Source: Kordiimonas lipolytica (GTDB lineage Bacteria > Pseudomonadota > Alphaproteobacteria > Sphingomonadales > Kordiimonadaceae). From it: a stretch of DNA of 64,000 nt. Under the pieces are notes generated by a model. It was not told where the DNA came from. It saw nothing but the letters and a program-made list of their open reading frames with translations, and did not search any database. Where the stretch lies: the NCBI RefSeq assembly GCF_001550065.1, contig NZ_LRUB01000017.1, positions 124,001-188,000 on the forward strand. Direction: 5' to 3'. This document shows positions 8,032-16,379 of the stretch, one piece after another. How positions within the stretch are numbered: the first letter of the stretch is position 1; each line of letters opens with the position of its first letter. The translations under genes were made by a program, and so were the position numbers.

Positions 8032-8189
8032 ATGTCCCTTGGTATCTTATATGACTTGTGTGTTGGTCTGAATTCAGCAAGATTTATTTATAGTTAAATA
8101 AAACCGGCAGATAAAGCCTGTGTTTGTTTTCCAGGCGGCCTCTATTTGCTGTTTTGGGTTTTTGAAATCAAGAGGGAAGTGGCAAAAAA

Positions 8190-9329
8190 TTGGCGGATGC
8201 CCGGACAGGTAACGGCTTTGTAACGGTGGAAAGTGGCAGCCCCAGCGCCTTGGTGCGCCTGCGCGGCGACTGGATCATCGATAATGCTGTCGATATCGAC
8301 AATGCCATGCCGGGCATTGTGGCGGCCTGTGAAGCGGGCGCCGTTGTCGACTGTTCGGAAATCACAAGCCTTGATACCACGGGTGCCGTGCTGATCCGCC
8401 GTTATTGTGCCGCCATCGAGGATGCCGGTGCCGCAGTGCTCACAGGCGTTCTGGCGGCCCACAAAACCCTTTTGGAAGTTATCTCCTGCTGCCCGCCGCC
8501 TGCCAAAACAGAACCCGATCATGTCGCCTGGTATCTGATGCCTCTCCTTCAGGCGGGTGAAGCCACCATGACGGCGCTCCGGTCGTCAGCCCGGCTCCTG
8601 GGGTTCCTTGGGTTTGTGCTGATGCGCCTTTTTGGCTCGTTGTTTGACCTGGGGCGTATTCGCCTGGTGCCGGTGGTGCACCAGATGGAAGTGGTGGGGC
8701 TGCAGTCCATGGGAATCGTGGGGCTGATTTCCTTCCTGATCGGTGCCGTGATGGTGAACCAGGGGGCTATCCAGCTGGCCAAGTTCGGCGCCGATATTTT
8801 CGTTATCGACATGCTTGGCATTGGCCATCTGCGGGAACTGGGTATTCTTTTGACCGCTATTATTATAGCGGGCCGGTCCGGCAGCGCCTTCACGGCCCAG
8901 ATCGGATCGATGGTGCTGCATGAAGAAGTGGACGCCATGAAGACGCTGGGGATGGAACCCATTGATGTGCTGGTGCTGCCGCGCCTTGTGGCGCTGACGG
9001 TATGCCTGCCGCTTCTGGCATTCTATGCCGATGTGGTGGGGATCGCGGGCGGCGCGTTGATGGCATGGATCCAGCTGGATATCACGCCCGCCAATTTCCT
9101 GACCTATTTCCGGGAAGTGATCTCGATCGACCACTATTGGGTTGGCATCATCAAGGCGCCTTTCTTTGCCGCAGTTATCGCCACAACCGGCTGCTACCAC
9201 GGCCTCAGGGTACATGGCAGCGCCGATGCGCTGGGTATGCGCACAACCAGAAGCGTGGTGCAATCCATCTTCCTGGTGATCGTGCTTGATGCCCTGTTCG
9301 CTATCTTTTTCACCAGTGTGGGGCTATAG
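8190..9329 (+). CDS. mlaE: MlaE-type lipid ABC transporter permease with N-terminal STAS domain
   Basis: 379 residues. An N-terminal STAS-like domain (about 10-90, with VDCSEITSLDTTGAVL) is fused to an MlaE/YrbE permease (about 115-379) carrying the family segments HQMEVVGLQSMGIVG, GRSGSAFTAQIGSM and a membrane EVDAMKTLGMEP loop. In E. coli the STAS part is the separate MlaB protein, so this is an MlaB-MlaE fusion, common in alphaproteobacteria. It works in the inner membrane, moving phospholipid between the inner membrane and the periplasm. The only in-frame start with a ribosome site (AGAGGGAAG) is a TTG at 8190. First gene of a four-gene operon. Confidence 0.88.
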   Translation: MADARTGNGFVTVESGSPSALVRLRGDWIIDNAVDIDNAMPGIVAACEAGAVVDCSEITSLDTTGAVLIRRYCAAIEDAGAAVLTGVLAAHKTLLEVISCCPPPAKTEPDHVAWYLMPLLQAGEATMTALRSSARLLGFLGFVLMRLFGSLFDLGRIRLVPVVHQMEVVGLQSMGIVGLISFLIGAVMVNQGAIQLAKFGADIFVIDMLGIGHLRELGILLTAIIIAGRSGSAFTAQIGSMVLHEEVDAMKTLGMEPIDVLVLPRLVALTVCLPLLAFYADVVGIAGGALMAWIQLDITPANFLTYFREVISIDHYWVGIIKAPFFAAVIATTGCYHGLRVHGSADALGMRTTRSVVQSIFLVIVLDALFAIFFTSVGL

Positions 9330-9332
9330 GCG

Positions 9333-10109
9333 GTGGCTAACAAGAAACCGGACATCGTTGTAAAGGTGCGGGACCTCAAGACCGCCTTCGGCACCCATGT
9401 GGTGCATGACGGTCTCAATCTGGATGTCAGGCGCGGGGAAATTCTGGGTGTTGTCGGTGGCTCGGGCACGGGTAAGTCAGTGCTGCTGAAGGCCATTATC
9501 GGGCTTCTGAAACCTCAGAGCGGCACGATCGAGATCAATGGTCAAGACCGGGCCACGATGAGCAATGAAGAAGACAGGCTTTCCCGGCGGGACTGGGGGG
9601 TCTTGTTTCAGGATGGGGCGCTCTTTTCATCGCTGACGGTGGCGCAAAACATCCAGGTGCCGCTTCGGGAACATTTTCACATGTCCCACAGCCTGATGAA
9701 GGACTTGGCGCTTTCGAAGTTGCAGATGGCAGGCTTGTCGCTGGATGCGGCGGCCAAGTTCCCCAGCGATCTTTCTGGCGGCATGCGCAAGCGCGCCGCA
9801 CTCGCGCGCTCATTGGCGCTCGATCCGGACCTTCTTTTTCTCGATGAGCCCACAGCCGGGCTCGACCCTATCGGCGCAGCGGCGTTTGATGAACTGGTAC
9901 AGGAACTCTGTCGCTCGCTGGGGCTTACGGTTTTTCTTGTGACCCACGATCTCGACACACTTGTCAGAGTATGCGACCGTATCGCGGTGCTAGGGGATCA
10001 GAAAATCCTGATCAACGCGCCGCTTGAGGAAGTGATGGCGTTTGATCACCCTTGGGTGCAGGAATATTTTCACGGTCCCCGTGCGCGGGCCGCAGGCGCA
10101 AAAGACTAG
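9333..10109 (+). CDS. mlaF: MlaF-type lipid ABC transporter ATPase
   Basis: 258 residues. Complete ABC ATPase set: Walker A GGSGTGKS near residue 44, Q-loop VLFQDGALFSSLTV near 90, signature LSGGMRKRAALARSLAL near 147, Walker B LLFLDEPTAGLDP near 168 and the H-switch VTHDL near 206. FQDGALFSSLTV and the GMRKR form of the signature are typical of the Mla/Mce branch. Starts with GTG at 9333, 3 nt after the permease stop. Energises lipid transport through MlaE and the MCE protein that follows. Confidence 0.92.
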   Translation: MANKKPDIVVKVRDLKTAFGTHVVHDGLNLDVRRGEILGVVGGSGTGKSVLLKAIIGLLKPQSGTIEINGQDRATMSNEEDRLSRRDWGVLFQDGALFSSLTVAQNIQVPLREHFHMSHSLMKDLALSKLQMAGLSLDAAAKFPSDLSGGMRKRAALARSLALDPDLLFLDEPTAGLDPIGAAAFDELVQELCRSLGLTVFLVTHDLDTLVRVCDRIAVLGDQKILINAPLEEVMAFDHPWVQEYFHGPRARAAGAKD

Positions 10110-10141
10110 TGCCAAAGACGAGATAGGACAGGCAACGGCTT

Positions 10142-11113
10142 ATGGAAACACGGGCATCGCATATATTGGTTGGCAGTTTTGTTCTGGCGTTCCTTGCCGG
10201 GCTGATCGCCTTTGCCATCTGGATCGCCAAGGTCGATTTGGATGCCGAATATCAGGAATATGACATCTTTTTCGATGGCTCCGTGTCCGGCCTTTATAAG
10301 CGCAGTATCGTTTACTATCTGGGCATTCCGGTTGGAGATGTGCGGGACATTACGCTTGCTCCGCACGATAGTGAGAAGGTTCGCGTGCTCGTGCGGCTCA
10401 GAAGCGAAGTGCCGGTCAATGAGGAAACCTACGCACGGCTTGAGTTTCAGGGGCTGACCGGCGTTGCCTATATCGAGATCAAGGGCAGCCCGCAGGGCAG
10501 CGCCCCCCTTAAGGCCAAGGCAGGGCAGGAACGGCCTGTGATCCGGTCTGAGGCCTCGCCCATTCAGGAAGTGTTCGAGACCGCACCAAACCTGATCAAT
10601 GAGGCAATCCTGACGGTTGGCCAAGTCAAGAAGATGCTGGCAGAAGAGAATTTGGAACGGGTCAGCAATATCCTGGAGAATACCGAGCGGGCCACCCGCA
10701 ATATTGCAGACGGCACGGAAGACCTGGATGCCTTGATGGTTGAAGTACGCGAGGTGATGGCCCGCGTGAATGAAACAGCTGCCAAGCTGGGCACGCTCGC
10801 GGACAGTGGCAACAAGCTGCTGGCTGAGGACGGCGAACGGCTTGTGGCTGAGGCGATTGAAACCATGAACGCCGCGCAGGCGATGCTGGAACGTGTCGAT
10901 GCGCTGGTAGCCGCCAATGAGGACAGCGTCACGCAATTCGTGCAGGGCAGCCTGCCTGAGGTTACCCGGATGATCATGGACTTGCGAAGCACAGCCCGCA
11001 GCCTTTCGCGGCTGGTCAGGAAAATAGAGCAAAATCCGGCTGAAACGCTTCTGGGCCCGAAAGAGAGTACATACGACCTTGACGCCCGCAAGGTGAAGGA
11101 GACGAAAGAATGA
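10142..11113 (+). CDS. mlaD: MlaD/MCE-domain periplasmic lipid-binding protein
   Basis: 323 residues. One N-terminal membrane helix (about 8-29), then an MCE domain (about 38-115) with the conserved start DIFFDGSVSGLYKRSIVYYLGIPVGDV-like pattern and a GLTGVAYIEIKG end, followed by a long helical segment up to about 300 (FETAPNLINEAILTVGQVKK, repeated NETAAKLG/LVAEAIETMN heptads). The long helical tail is what is seen in MCE proteins that form a tunnel towards the outer membrane, so it is closer to PqiB or Mce-type than to the short E. coli MlaD. Anchored in the inner membrane, periplasmic. Overlaps the lipoprotein gene by 4 nt (ATGA). Confidence 0.88.
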   Translation: METRASHILVGSFVLAFLAGLIAFAIWIAKVDLDAEYQEYDIFFDGSVSGLYKRSIVYYLGIPVGDVRDITLAPHDSEKVRVLVRLRSEVPVNEETYARLEFQGLTGVAYIEIKGSPQGSAPLKAKAGQERPVIRSEASPIQEVFETAPNLINEAILTVGQVKKMLAEENLERVSNILENTERATRNIADGTEDLDALMVEVREVMARVNETAAKLGTLADSGNKLLAEDGERLVAEAIETMNAAQAMLERVDALVAANEDSVTQFVQGSLPEVTRMIMDLRSTARSLSRLVRKIEQNPAETLLGPKESTYDLDARKVKETKE

Positions 11114-11745
11114 GGCAGCTTTTTAGAAAAAACGCGCTTGGTCTTGTCGCTGCTTCTGCCCTTTTGGCGTCATGCGGGCCGCTTATCTCCTTCGGCGATG
11201 AAGGCCCGGCGGATGAGATTTATACGCTTCGCTATCAGGGCAGCTATCCCGCAAGCGGGTCGGGCCCTGTTGTATTCATTGATGAGCCCGCCGTTGCAGA
11301 CAGCCTCAAGGGCGACAAGGTTGCGGTTGCGCTGCCGGGTAACCGCCGTTCAACCATTGACGGCGTACGTTGGTCGGCGCCTCTGGCGGACTTGATCAGA
11401 GACTATGTGTTGAGATCTCTTGCAGCAAGCTCAGAGGCCCGGATGGTCGGCGATGGTGGGCTGGATATCCAGTCCAGCTGCCGTCTGGGTCTGAAGGTCT
11501 GGGAAATGGACTTTGTTCCCGGCGCCCGTGCTGCGGACGACAAGGTCTCTGTTGTTTTGGAATTCACGCTCGTGCGCCTGAAGGACAACCAGCTCCTTGG
11601 TATGCCGACCATTGCGAAACAAGTGAGTACCCGCGGTAGCGGTACGGATGCCGTGATGGCAGCCTTCCATGAAGCCATGGGTGACGCGGCCGGGGATGCG
11701 GCCAGTTGGTTCGGCAAAGCCCATGAAGCTTGCGATGCGGGCTAG
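11110..11745 (+). CDS. ABC-type transport auxiliary lipoprotein (PqiC-like) of the Mla operon
   Basis: 211 residues with a lipobox ALLASC, so Cys22 is the lipidated residue. The remainder (EIYTLRY near 37, then VFIDEPAVADSL, DLIRDYVLRSL, CRLGLKVWEMDF) follows the pattern of the ABC-type transport auxiliary component family, represented by PqiC, which is predicted to tie MCE proteins to the outer membrane. Translationally coupled to mlaD through a 4-nt overlap with a GGAGACGA ribosome site. Its stop overlaps the stop of the convergent MFS gene (TAG and CTA share two bases), with no terminator between. Confidence 0.82.
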   Translation: MRQLFRKNALGLVAASALLASCGPLISFGDEGPADEIYTLRYQGSYPASGSGPVVFIDEPAVADSLKGDKVAVALPGNRRSTIDGVRWSAPLADLIRDYVLRSLAASSEARMVGDGGLDIQSSCRLGLKVWEMDFVPGARAADDKVSVVLEFTLVRLKDNQLLGMPTIAKQVSTRGSGTDAVMAAFHEAMGDAAGDAASWFGKAHEACDAG

Positions 11746-12974
11746 GCAGCAGGTTTCCTGAGTTCCCAGAAACTCCAGGCCAAAAGCAGGCAGCTTGTGA
11801 CCGCGATAGCGTAAAAGAGCGGCTCTGGCGCTTCTTTTGTATACAGCAGGCCCGCGGCCAGCGGCCCTGCCACCCGACCAAGGGCCGAAATCCCGCTTGA
11901 AAGTCCAAGGGCCGCGCCCTGGTGGTGTCGGTCCGTGCGGCGCGACAGCAGGCTGTTGAGTGCGGGGAATGAAATGGTCATGCCGCTCATGATCAGCGGG
12001 AAGGCAATCAGCGCCACAGTGAAGGACGGCGTGCCGAAAATGATGACCAGGCAGCCAATAAAATGGATGCTGCCACCAAGCACCAGCGATTTCAGTTCAC
12101 CAATGCTTTTGAACAGCGGCCCTGTCGCCAGCGACTGGATCGCAGCAATGCACAGGCCGATGGCCCCCATCAGGTTGCCGACTTCCTGCTGGCTCCAGAA
12201 CAAGAGGTCCTTGGTCCAGAAGGGCATGATGGTGAAGGCCATGATCTGCCCTGCGGAGGTCACGATAAACATGGAAAACAGCGCCAGCTGGGCCGGGGTT
12301 TTAAGGAAGGTGGACCAGGGAGGACGCACTGACACGTGGCTGGTTTCTGTCTCACTCTCGTCAGAATTCGTTTCGGATATGAAACGATAAGCCATGAAAG
12401 CGGCGATCAGCGATAGGCTGGCTGCCACAAGGCCGGGCAACAGAATGGCTGATCCGCCACTCGCGCTACTGAGGTGGCTCAGTTGCCCACCTACCAGCGG
12501 GCCGAACGCGAACCCCAGCCCGAACACAGCACCGATCAGGCCCATGGCCCGGCCACGGTTGCTTTCATCGGTCAGGTCGGCCATGGCAGCCATGGCGATG
12601 CCTACATTACCGGCCATCGCGCCAGAGAAGGCGCGGGCCAGGAAAAGCATCAGAAGGCTGTCTGAAAACGCCAGGATGACATAGGAAACCATCGCGCCGA
12701 TGAAAGTTGCGGCAAGGGCAGGGCGCCTGCCGATGCGGTCCGACAGCCGCCCCCACAAGGGGCCGGCGGCAAAAGCGGTCAGCGAATAGATGGAAAAGAG
12801 CGCCGCCCCCAGGGTCGCTTCATCCAGCACCATGCCCCCAACTGTTACGGTGCCCGCATAGGGGCCAACCAGAAACGGCAGGATCGGCACAATGATGCCG
12901 AAACCCAGGAGGTCGATAAAGATGGCGAACAGGATGGCTGGCATTGCCGGTGGTCTCTCGCTGCGGAGTTTCAT
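11742..12974 (-). CDS. MFS transporter, TetA/DHA1 drug-efflux type
   Basis: 410 residues with about 12 predicted membrane helices. The MFS motif A (GRLSDRIGRRPAL) lies between helices 2 and 3 and the motif-C-like GLGFAFGPLVGGQL around 155; the start FAIFIDLLGFGIIVPILPF is characteristic of the TetA/multidrug (DHA1) group. Probably exports a small molecule by proton antiport; the substrate cannot be told. A second in-frame ATG at 12944 has a better ribosome site (GAGAGACC) and may be the true start. Convergent with and overlapping the Mla lipoprotein by 4 nt. Confidence 0.82.
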   Translation of the reverse strand: MKLRSERPPAMPAILFAIFIDLLGFGIIVPILPFLVGPYAGTVTVGGMVLDEATLGAALFSIYSLTAFAAGPLWGRLSDRIGRRPALAATFIGAMVSYVILAFSDSLLMLFLARAFSGAMAGNVGIAMAAMADLTDESNRGRAMGLIGAVFGLGFAFGPLVGGQLSHLSSASGGSAILLPGLVAASLSLIAAFMAYRFISETNSDESETETSHVSVRPPWSTFLKTPAQLALFSMFIVTSAGQIMAFTIMPFWTKDLLFWSQQEVGNLMGAIGLCIAAIQSLATGPLFKSIGELKSLVLGGSIHFIGCLVIIFGTPSFTVALIAFPLIMSGMTISFPALNSLLSRRTDRHHQGAALGLSSGISALGRVAGPLAAGLLYTKEAPEPLFYAIAVTSCLLLAWSFWELRKPAA

Positions 12975-13078
12975 TTAAATTGGGGCGCTCACTTGAGCAT
13001 ACTTTCTCGCCTTCGTGTATCACGAAGTTGCGAGATGGGGATGAAGCGTGCGCCCTGCGCGTTAATTCGATCAGCGCG

Positions 13079-13672
13079 TTAGTCCGAAAGCGCGTCGACT
13101 TTTTCCTTGAGGGCGGCCAGTTGGGCCTGGAGGTCTGCGATTTCCCGATCCTTCTCGCCGCCTTTGGGTGCCTGTTCTGCAGGTTTTGCAGCAGGTGCGT
13201 GCGTGGTCTGGGCGCTTGCCGTTAGGGCACGCATGCTCTGTTCAAAGAGCGCCAGGTTCTGCCGTGTCAGCTCCTCGAAAATCGGCATGAAATTGCTGCT
13301 GTCCACTGTTTCACCGCACGCGGAGCGGATCTGCTCCTGATGCCGGGTCAGAACTTCCATGGCGCTCTGCAGATAGCTTGGCACCATGGCCTGAAGGCCG
13401 TCGCCATAAAGGCTGATCAGCTGCCTGAGAAAGGCGATGGGCAGCATGTTTTTTTCGCGGGTCTCTTTCTCGAAGATAATCTGGGTTAGGACAGCGCGGG
13501 TGATATCGTCGCCCGACTTGGCGTCGCGCACCACAAATTCCTCGCCGGACTTGATCATGTCAGCCAGGTGGTCGAGCGTCACATAACTAGAGGTTTCAGT
13601 GTTATAAAGCCGCCGGTTCGCGTATTTTTTGATGATGATCGGTTCGCCTTGATCGCGCTTTTTCCGTGCCAT
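13079..13672 (-). CDS. phaR: Polyhydroxyalkanoate synthesis repressor PhaR
   Basis: About 197 residues from the ATG at 13672 (longer in-frame starts exist at 13684 and 13735; GGGA precedes 13672). The N-terminal PHB_acc_N domain (about 8-70) shows the diagnostic IIIKKYANRRLYNTETS and TLDHLADMI, followed by the PHB_acc domain FEKETREKNMLPIAFLRQ near 90 and a C-terminal coiled coil. PhaR binds both DNA and nascent PHA granules and releases its target promoters (phasin, phaR itself, sometimes synthase) when polymer appears. Divergent from a PHA-synthase-like operon with a perfect palindrome in between, which is the natural place for an autoregulatory operator. Confidence 0.93.
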   Translation of the reverse strand: MARKKRDQGEPIIIKKYANRRLYNTETSSYVTLDHLADMIKSGEEFVVRDAKSGDDITRAVLTQIIFEKETREKNMLPIAFLRQLISLYGDGLQAMVPSYLQSAMEVLTRHQEQIRSACGETVDSSNFMPIFEELTRQNLALFEQSMRALTASAQTTHAPAAKPAEQAPKGGEKDREIADLQAQLAALKEKVDALSD

Positions 13673-13795
13673 CTTCTGTCCCATCCTGCCTTTTCGGATA
13701 CCCCTTCCTCGCATGTGCGAAAAATCCGAAAACACGGCAATTCTTTAATTAATTGGCCGAATTAAATGGTATTTGGTGCGCTGCCGCAAGGAAAA

Positions 13796-13811
13796 TTGTG
13801 CATATGCACAA
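13796..13811. promoter_or_regulatory. Perfect 16-bp palindrome, candidate PhaR operator
   Basis: TTGTGCATATGCACAA at 13796-13811 is identical to its reverse complement. It lies in the 186-bp gap between phaR and the phaC-like operon. PhaR sites reported in other alphaproteobacteria are palindromes built from TGC and GCA half-sites; this one has TGC-N4-GCA. A related ATGC-N2-GCAT sits 20 bp further right at 13832-13841. The assignment to PhaR is inference. Confidence 0.5.
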
Positions 13812-13858
13812 AGAAAATGACTTTGCGCCAAATGCAGGCATCCTATAGTGAAATTGTC

Positions 13859-14023
13859 ATGCGCGATGAAGATATTGAACAAGCGGCCGACCTGTTCCTG
13901 ACCCTGTGGCAGGAAAATATCCGTCTTTGGGCAACCGAGAAGGATCTGCTGCCGCACGCCGAGCTTGCGGCGCTTCTTGAGGTGCCGCTTGAACGGTCAC
14001 CAAGTGTGGGGGAAGACCCATGA
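13859..14023 (+). CDS. Small helical protein coupled to the PhaC-like gene
   Basis: 54 residues from the ATG at 13859 (68 from an ATG at 13817; neither has a strong ribosome site, so the start is uncertain). The stop overlaps the next start as ATGA, so translation is coupled to the PhaC-like gene. The sequence (DIEQAADLFLTLWQENIRLWATEKDLL) looks like one or two amphipathic helices with aromatic faces, reminiscent of the helical N-terminal region or small partner subunits of PHA synthases. I do not recognise a family. The coupling and the shortened N-terminus of its neighbour suggest a subunit or activator of that enzyme; this is a hypothesis. Confidence 0.6.
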   Translation: MRDEDIEQAADLFLTLWQENIRLWATEKDLLPHAELAALLEVPLERSPSVGEDP

Positions 14024-15291
14024 CCGCGCAGCCAAAAGAACACGCCAGCCGGATGGCAGATGTGGAAGCACAAATCCGCGGCCCCCGGCCTATGTCGCTC
14101 CATCTTGCCAACAGCTTGATGATCTGGCGCGAAGCTGGCGCGGGTGCCAGGCGGCTCCGTGCGGGCACTGGCATATGGCACACTGGCGTACGCGACAACC
14201 TGGATGCGCTCAAGGGCTTGATGCGCTCTGAGGATGACTGGCAGCGCTTTTTCACCGCGGTGGAAAGGAAGGCGTCAGGCCGCGCCGATACCATGCTGGC
14301 GGGTATCGCCAAATATCTGGCGCATCCTTACCGTCGTCCGGAAAGCAAGGCGGCTGAGGCAGTGCGTATTGGCAATTGCCGATTGCTTGATTTTGGCGCG
14401 CCTCAATCAGGAAACAGGGGCAAACCGATCCTGCTGGTGCCCAGCCTGATCAACCCGCATTATGTGCTGGATCTGATGCCGGGCCGTAGCCTGGTTGAAT
14501 TCCTGAAAGGGCATGGTTACAGGCCCTATCTGGTGCACTGGTACGAGCCGGGCGAGGAAGAGCTGGGCTTTGGTATTGGCGATTATGTAATGAAGCGGTT
14601 GAAGCCGTTTCTGGATCATGTGGCGGGCGTGGCTGGCGCCCCGGTTCCTGTGCTTGGCTACTGCATGGGCGGGACGCTGACAACCGCTTTGGCCGCGCGC
14701 GCGGGTGATATGGTGTCAAAGCTTGCCCTTGTGGCCGCGCCGTGGGATTTCGATACCAAAAAGCCTCATGCGGGTAAGAAATATGCGCCAGTGATGGTGG
14801 AGGCGCTGGCCAAACTACCTACCAACATGCCGCTTCCGGTGGATGCGGTGCAGACGTTTTTCACAAGCGTGGACCCCACGCTCAATGATCGCAAGTTCCG
14901 GAAGTTTGCCACCATGGACCCATCTTCCGAAGCCGCCGAGTTTTTTGTCGCGCTTGAGACCTGGGTCAATACCGGCGCGCCGCTGCCGCGCCGGGTGGCG
15001 GATGAAGCCATGGTCGGCTGGTACCGGGACAATACCACAGGCCGGGAAGAATGGTATGTGGACGGCGCGCCCGTGCGGCTTGAGGATGTCACATGCCCGG
15101 TCTGGATCGCCGCGCCTGAGGAGGACCGGCTCGTGCCGCAGGAAAGCGCCTATTCCATGCTGAAAGGCCTGCCGAATGCCACCGTGCACGACCCGGGCGC
15201 CGGGCATATCGGTATGATGGTCGGGTCAAAGGCGCGGACGGGGCTTTGGGAACCACTTCTCAAGTGGCTGGAGACTGACCATGCGGCCTGA
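14020..15291 (+). CDS. PHA-synthase-like alpha/beta hydrolase with Cys nucleophile
   Basis: 423 residues. The lipase-box-like GYCMGG places a Cys nucleophile at residue 215, as in PhaC enzymes (GxCxG). The rest of the triad is visible: Asp in PEEDRLVP near 368 and His in GAGHIGMMVG near 390. SLINPHYVLDLMPGRSLVEFL and HWYEPGEEELGFGIGDYV also follow the PhaC pattern. At 423 residues it is shorter than class I synthases (about 560-600) and lacks much of their N-terminal domain; class III PhaC is similar in size but needs a PhaE partner. Whether it polymerises hydroxyacyl-CoA or is a hydrolase or thioesterase relative is open. Lies in an operon with a small helical ORF and a methyltransferase, across from phaR. 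Confidence 0.78.
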   Translation: MTAQPKEHASRMADVEAQIRGPRPMSLHLANSLMIWREAGAGARRLRAGTGIWHTGVRDNLDALKGLMRSEDDWQRFFTAVERKASGRADTMLAGIAKYLAHPYRRPESKAAEAVRIGNCRLLDFGAPQSGNRGKPILLVPSLINPHYVLDLMPGRSLVEFLKGHGYRPYLVHWYEPGEEELGFGIGDYVMKRLKPFLDHVAGVAGAPVPVLGYCMGGTLTTALAARAGDMVSKLALVAAPWDFDTKKPHAGKKYAPVMVEALAKLPTNMPLPVDAVQTFFTSVDPTLNDRKFRKFATMDPSSEAAEFFVALETWVNTGAPLPRRVADEAMVGWYRDNTTGREEWYVDGAPVRLEDVTCPVWIAAPEEDRLVPQESAYSMLKGLPNATVHDPGAGHIGMMVGSKARTGLWEPLLKWLETDHAA

Positions 15292-16003
15292 TGTTCTGAA
15301 ATTATACCGTTTCTATGCAAGCGCGATCGGCCGCGCCACCTGTCCGATTATTACCGCGAAGCTGATGCGCCTGACAGCACCGCCAACCGATGGTGTCACC
15401 ATCGGTTTTGGCTTTACCCTGCCGTACCTTGACCTGATTGCCAGGGCAGAAGGCAGGGCCGGTGGCCGCTTTCTGGCTTTCATGCCCGCGCAGCAGGGTG
15501 TCTGCCATTGGCCCGCGCATTTGGGCAGCCGGACCGCCTTGGTCGAGGAATATCATCTGCCGCTTGCTGACAGTTCCGTTGACCGGATCATTCTGGTGCA
15601 TGCGCTGGAGCATGCCAACAGGCCGGTAAATCTCCTGCGCGAAATCTGGCGGGTGCTGGCACCGGGCGGCCAGATGATCGCCGTGGTGCCCAATCGCATG
15701 CGCAGCTGGGCAGCCTATGAGGGCACACCTTTTGGTCACGGCAGGCCTTATTCGAAAGGCCAGTTGTCGTCGCTTCTGGAAGAACAGATGCTGCCGGTGG
15801 ATGGCTGGGACACGGCGCTGATGATGCCGCCCTTCATTCGCCCGATGGCTTCGAAGCTCCTGAGATACGGCGAACGCCCCATTGGCTTTCTGGGCAAGAA
15901 CCTGGGAGGGGCGCTGATTGTCTCGGCTCGCAAGCAGGTTTATGGCACTTTACCCAAAAGTGCCCGCAAAGCGGCAATCATGCCGGCTCTGACCGGTTCA
16001 TGA
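15281..16003 (+). CDS. Class I SAM-dependent methyltransferase-like protein
   Basis: 240 residues in the Methyltransf_11 pattern: an altered motif I (IGFGFTLPYLDL near 47, lacking the usual DxGxGxG), HLPLADSSVDRIILVHALEHA near 88-108 and REIWRVLAPGGQMIAVVPNRM near 120-140. This variant, with a hydrophobic N-terminal half, is widespread in alphaproteobacteria, often beside gloB. The weak glycine motif makes SAM binding uncertain. Its start lies 11 nt inside the PhaC-like gene, so the two are co-translated. Substrate unknown. Confidence 0.78.
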   Translation: MRPDVLKLYRFYASAIGRATCPIITAKLMRLTAPPTDGVTIGFGFTLPYLDLIARAEGRAGGRFLAFMPAQQGVCHWPAHLGSRTALVEEYHLPLADSSVDRIILVHALEHANRPVNLLREIWRVLAPGGQMIAVVPNRMRSWAAYEGTPFGHGRPYSKGQLSSLLEEQMLPVDGWDTALMMPPFIRPMASKLLRYGERPIGFLGKNLGGALIVSARKQVYGTLPKSARKAAIMPALTGS

Positions 16004-16161
16004 TATCTGTACGAACAACCCTGTGACCATAGAGCACCACCAAGCCTTTTCCAGCGAGGCGAGCGAAAATTCTTCAGATTTCTGGTCTTGTATTATTATT
16101 GCGCAGACAATATTGTTTGGGTCATAAAATTATTCGAAACGTCAAGCTAGTGGAGAGCAAT

Positions 16162-16374
16162 ATGACGAACGAGACCCCTAAAGATTCGACGATGGAAGAA
16201 AGCAAGGAAATGGCGATCCGTCAGGTAGCAAACGCCCTGCACCGCCTGAACGATGCTGTTATCTCCGCCGTGGGCAAGGGTGTCACGGTCGAGCTGATGC
16301 GTGCTTCCCGCTACCACAATGAAGAAGGCGCCTGGGGCGATATGCTGGTGCCGATCATTCACAAGCAGGACTAG
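16162..16374 (+). CDS. Small conserved-looking hypothetical protein, 70 residues
   Basis: Starts at ATG 16162 with a GGAGAG six bases upstream; a longer in-frame reading from 16099 has no ribosome site. The protein is soluble, with an acidic, disordered-looking start (MTNETPKDSTMEESKE) and a predicted helix AIRQVANALHRLNDAVISAV, ending HKQD. No family recognised. The stop lies 5 nt before the RraA start, so they are probably co-transcribed. The gap upstream (16004-16161) is AT-rich and likely carries the promoter. Confidence 0.62.
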   Translation: MTNETPKDSTMEESKEMAIRQVANALHRLNDAVISAVGKGVTVELMRASRYHNEEGAWGDMLVPIIHKQD

Positions 16375-16379
16375 GGCTC

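Noticed and set aside
16004..16161. Extended start at 16099 for the 70-residue protein
   Set aside because: Extra 21 residues are basic, lack a ribosome site and lie in the likely promoter region; the ATG at 16162 has GGAGAG.
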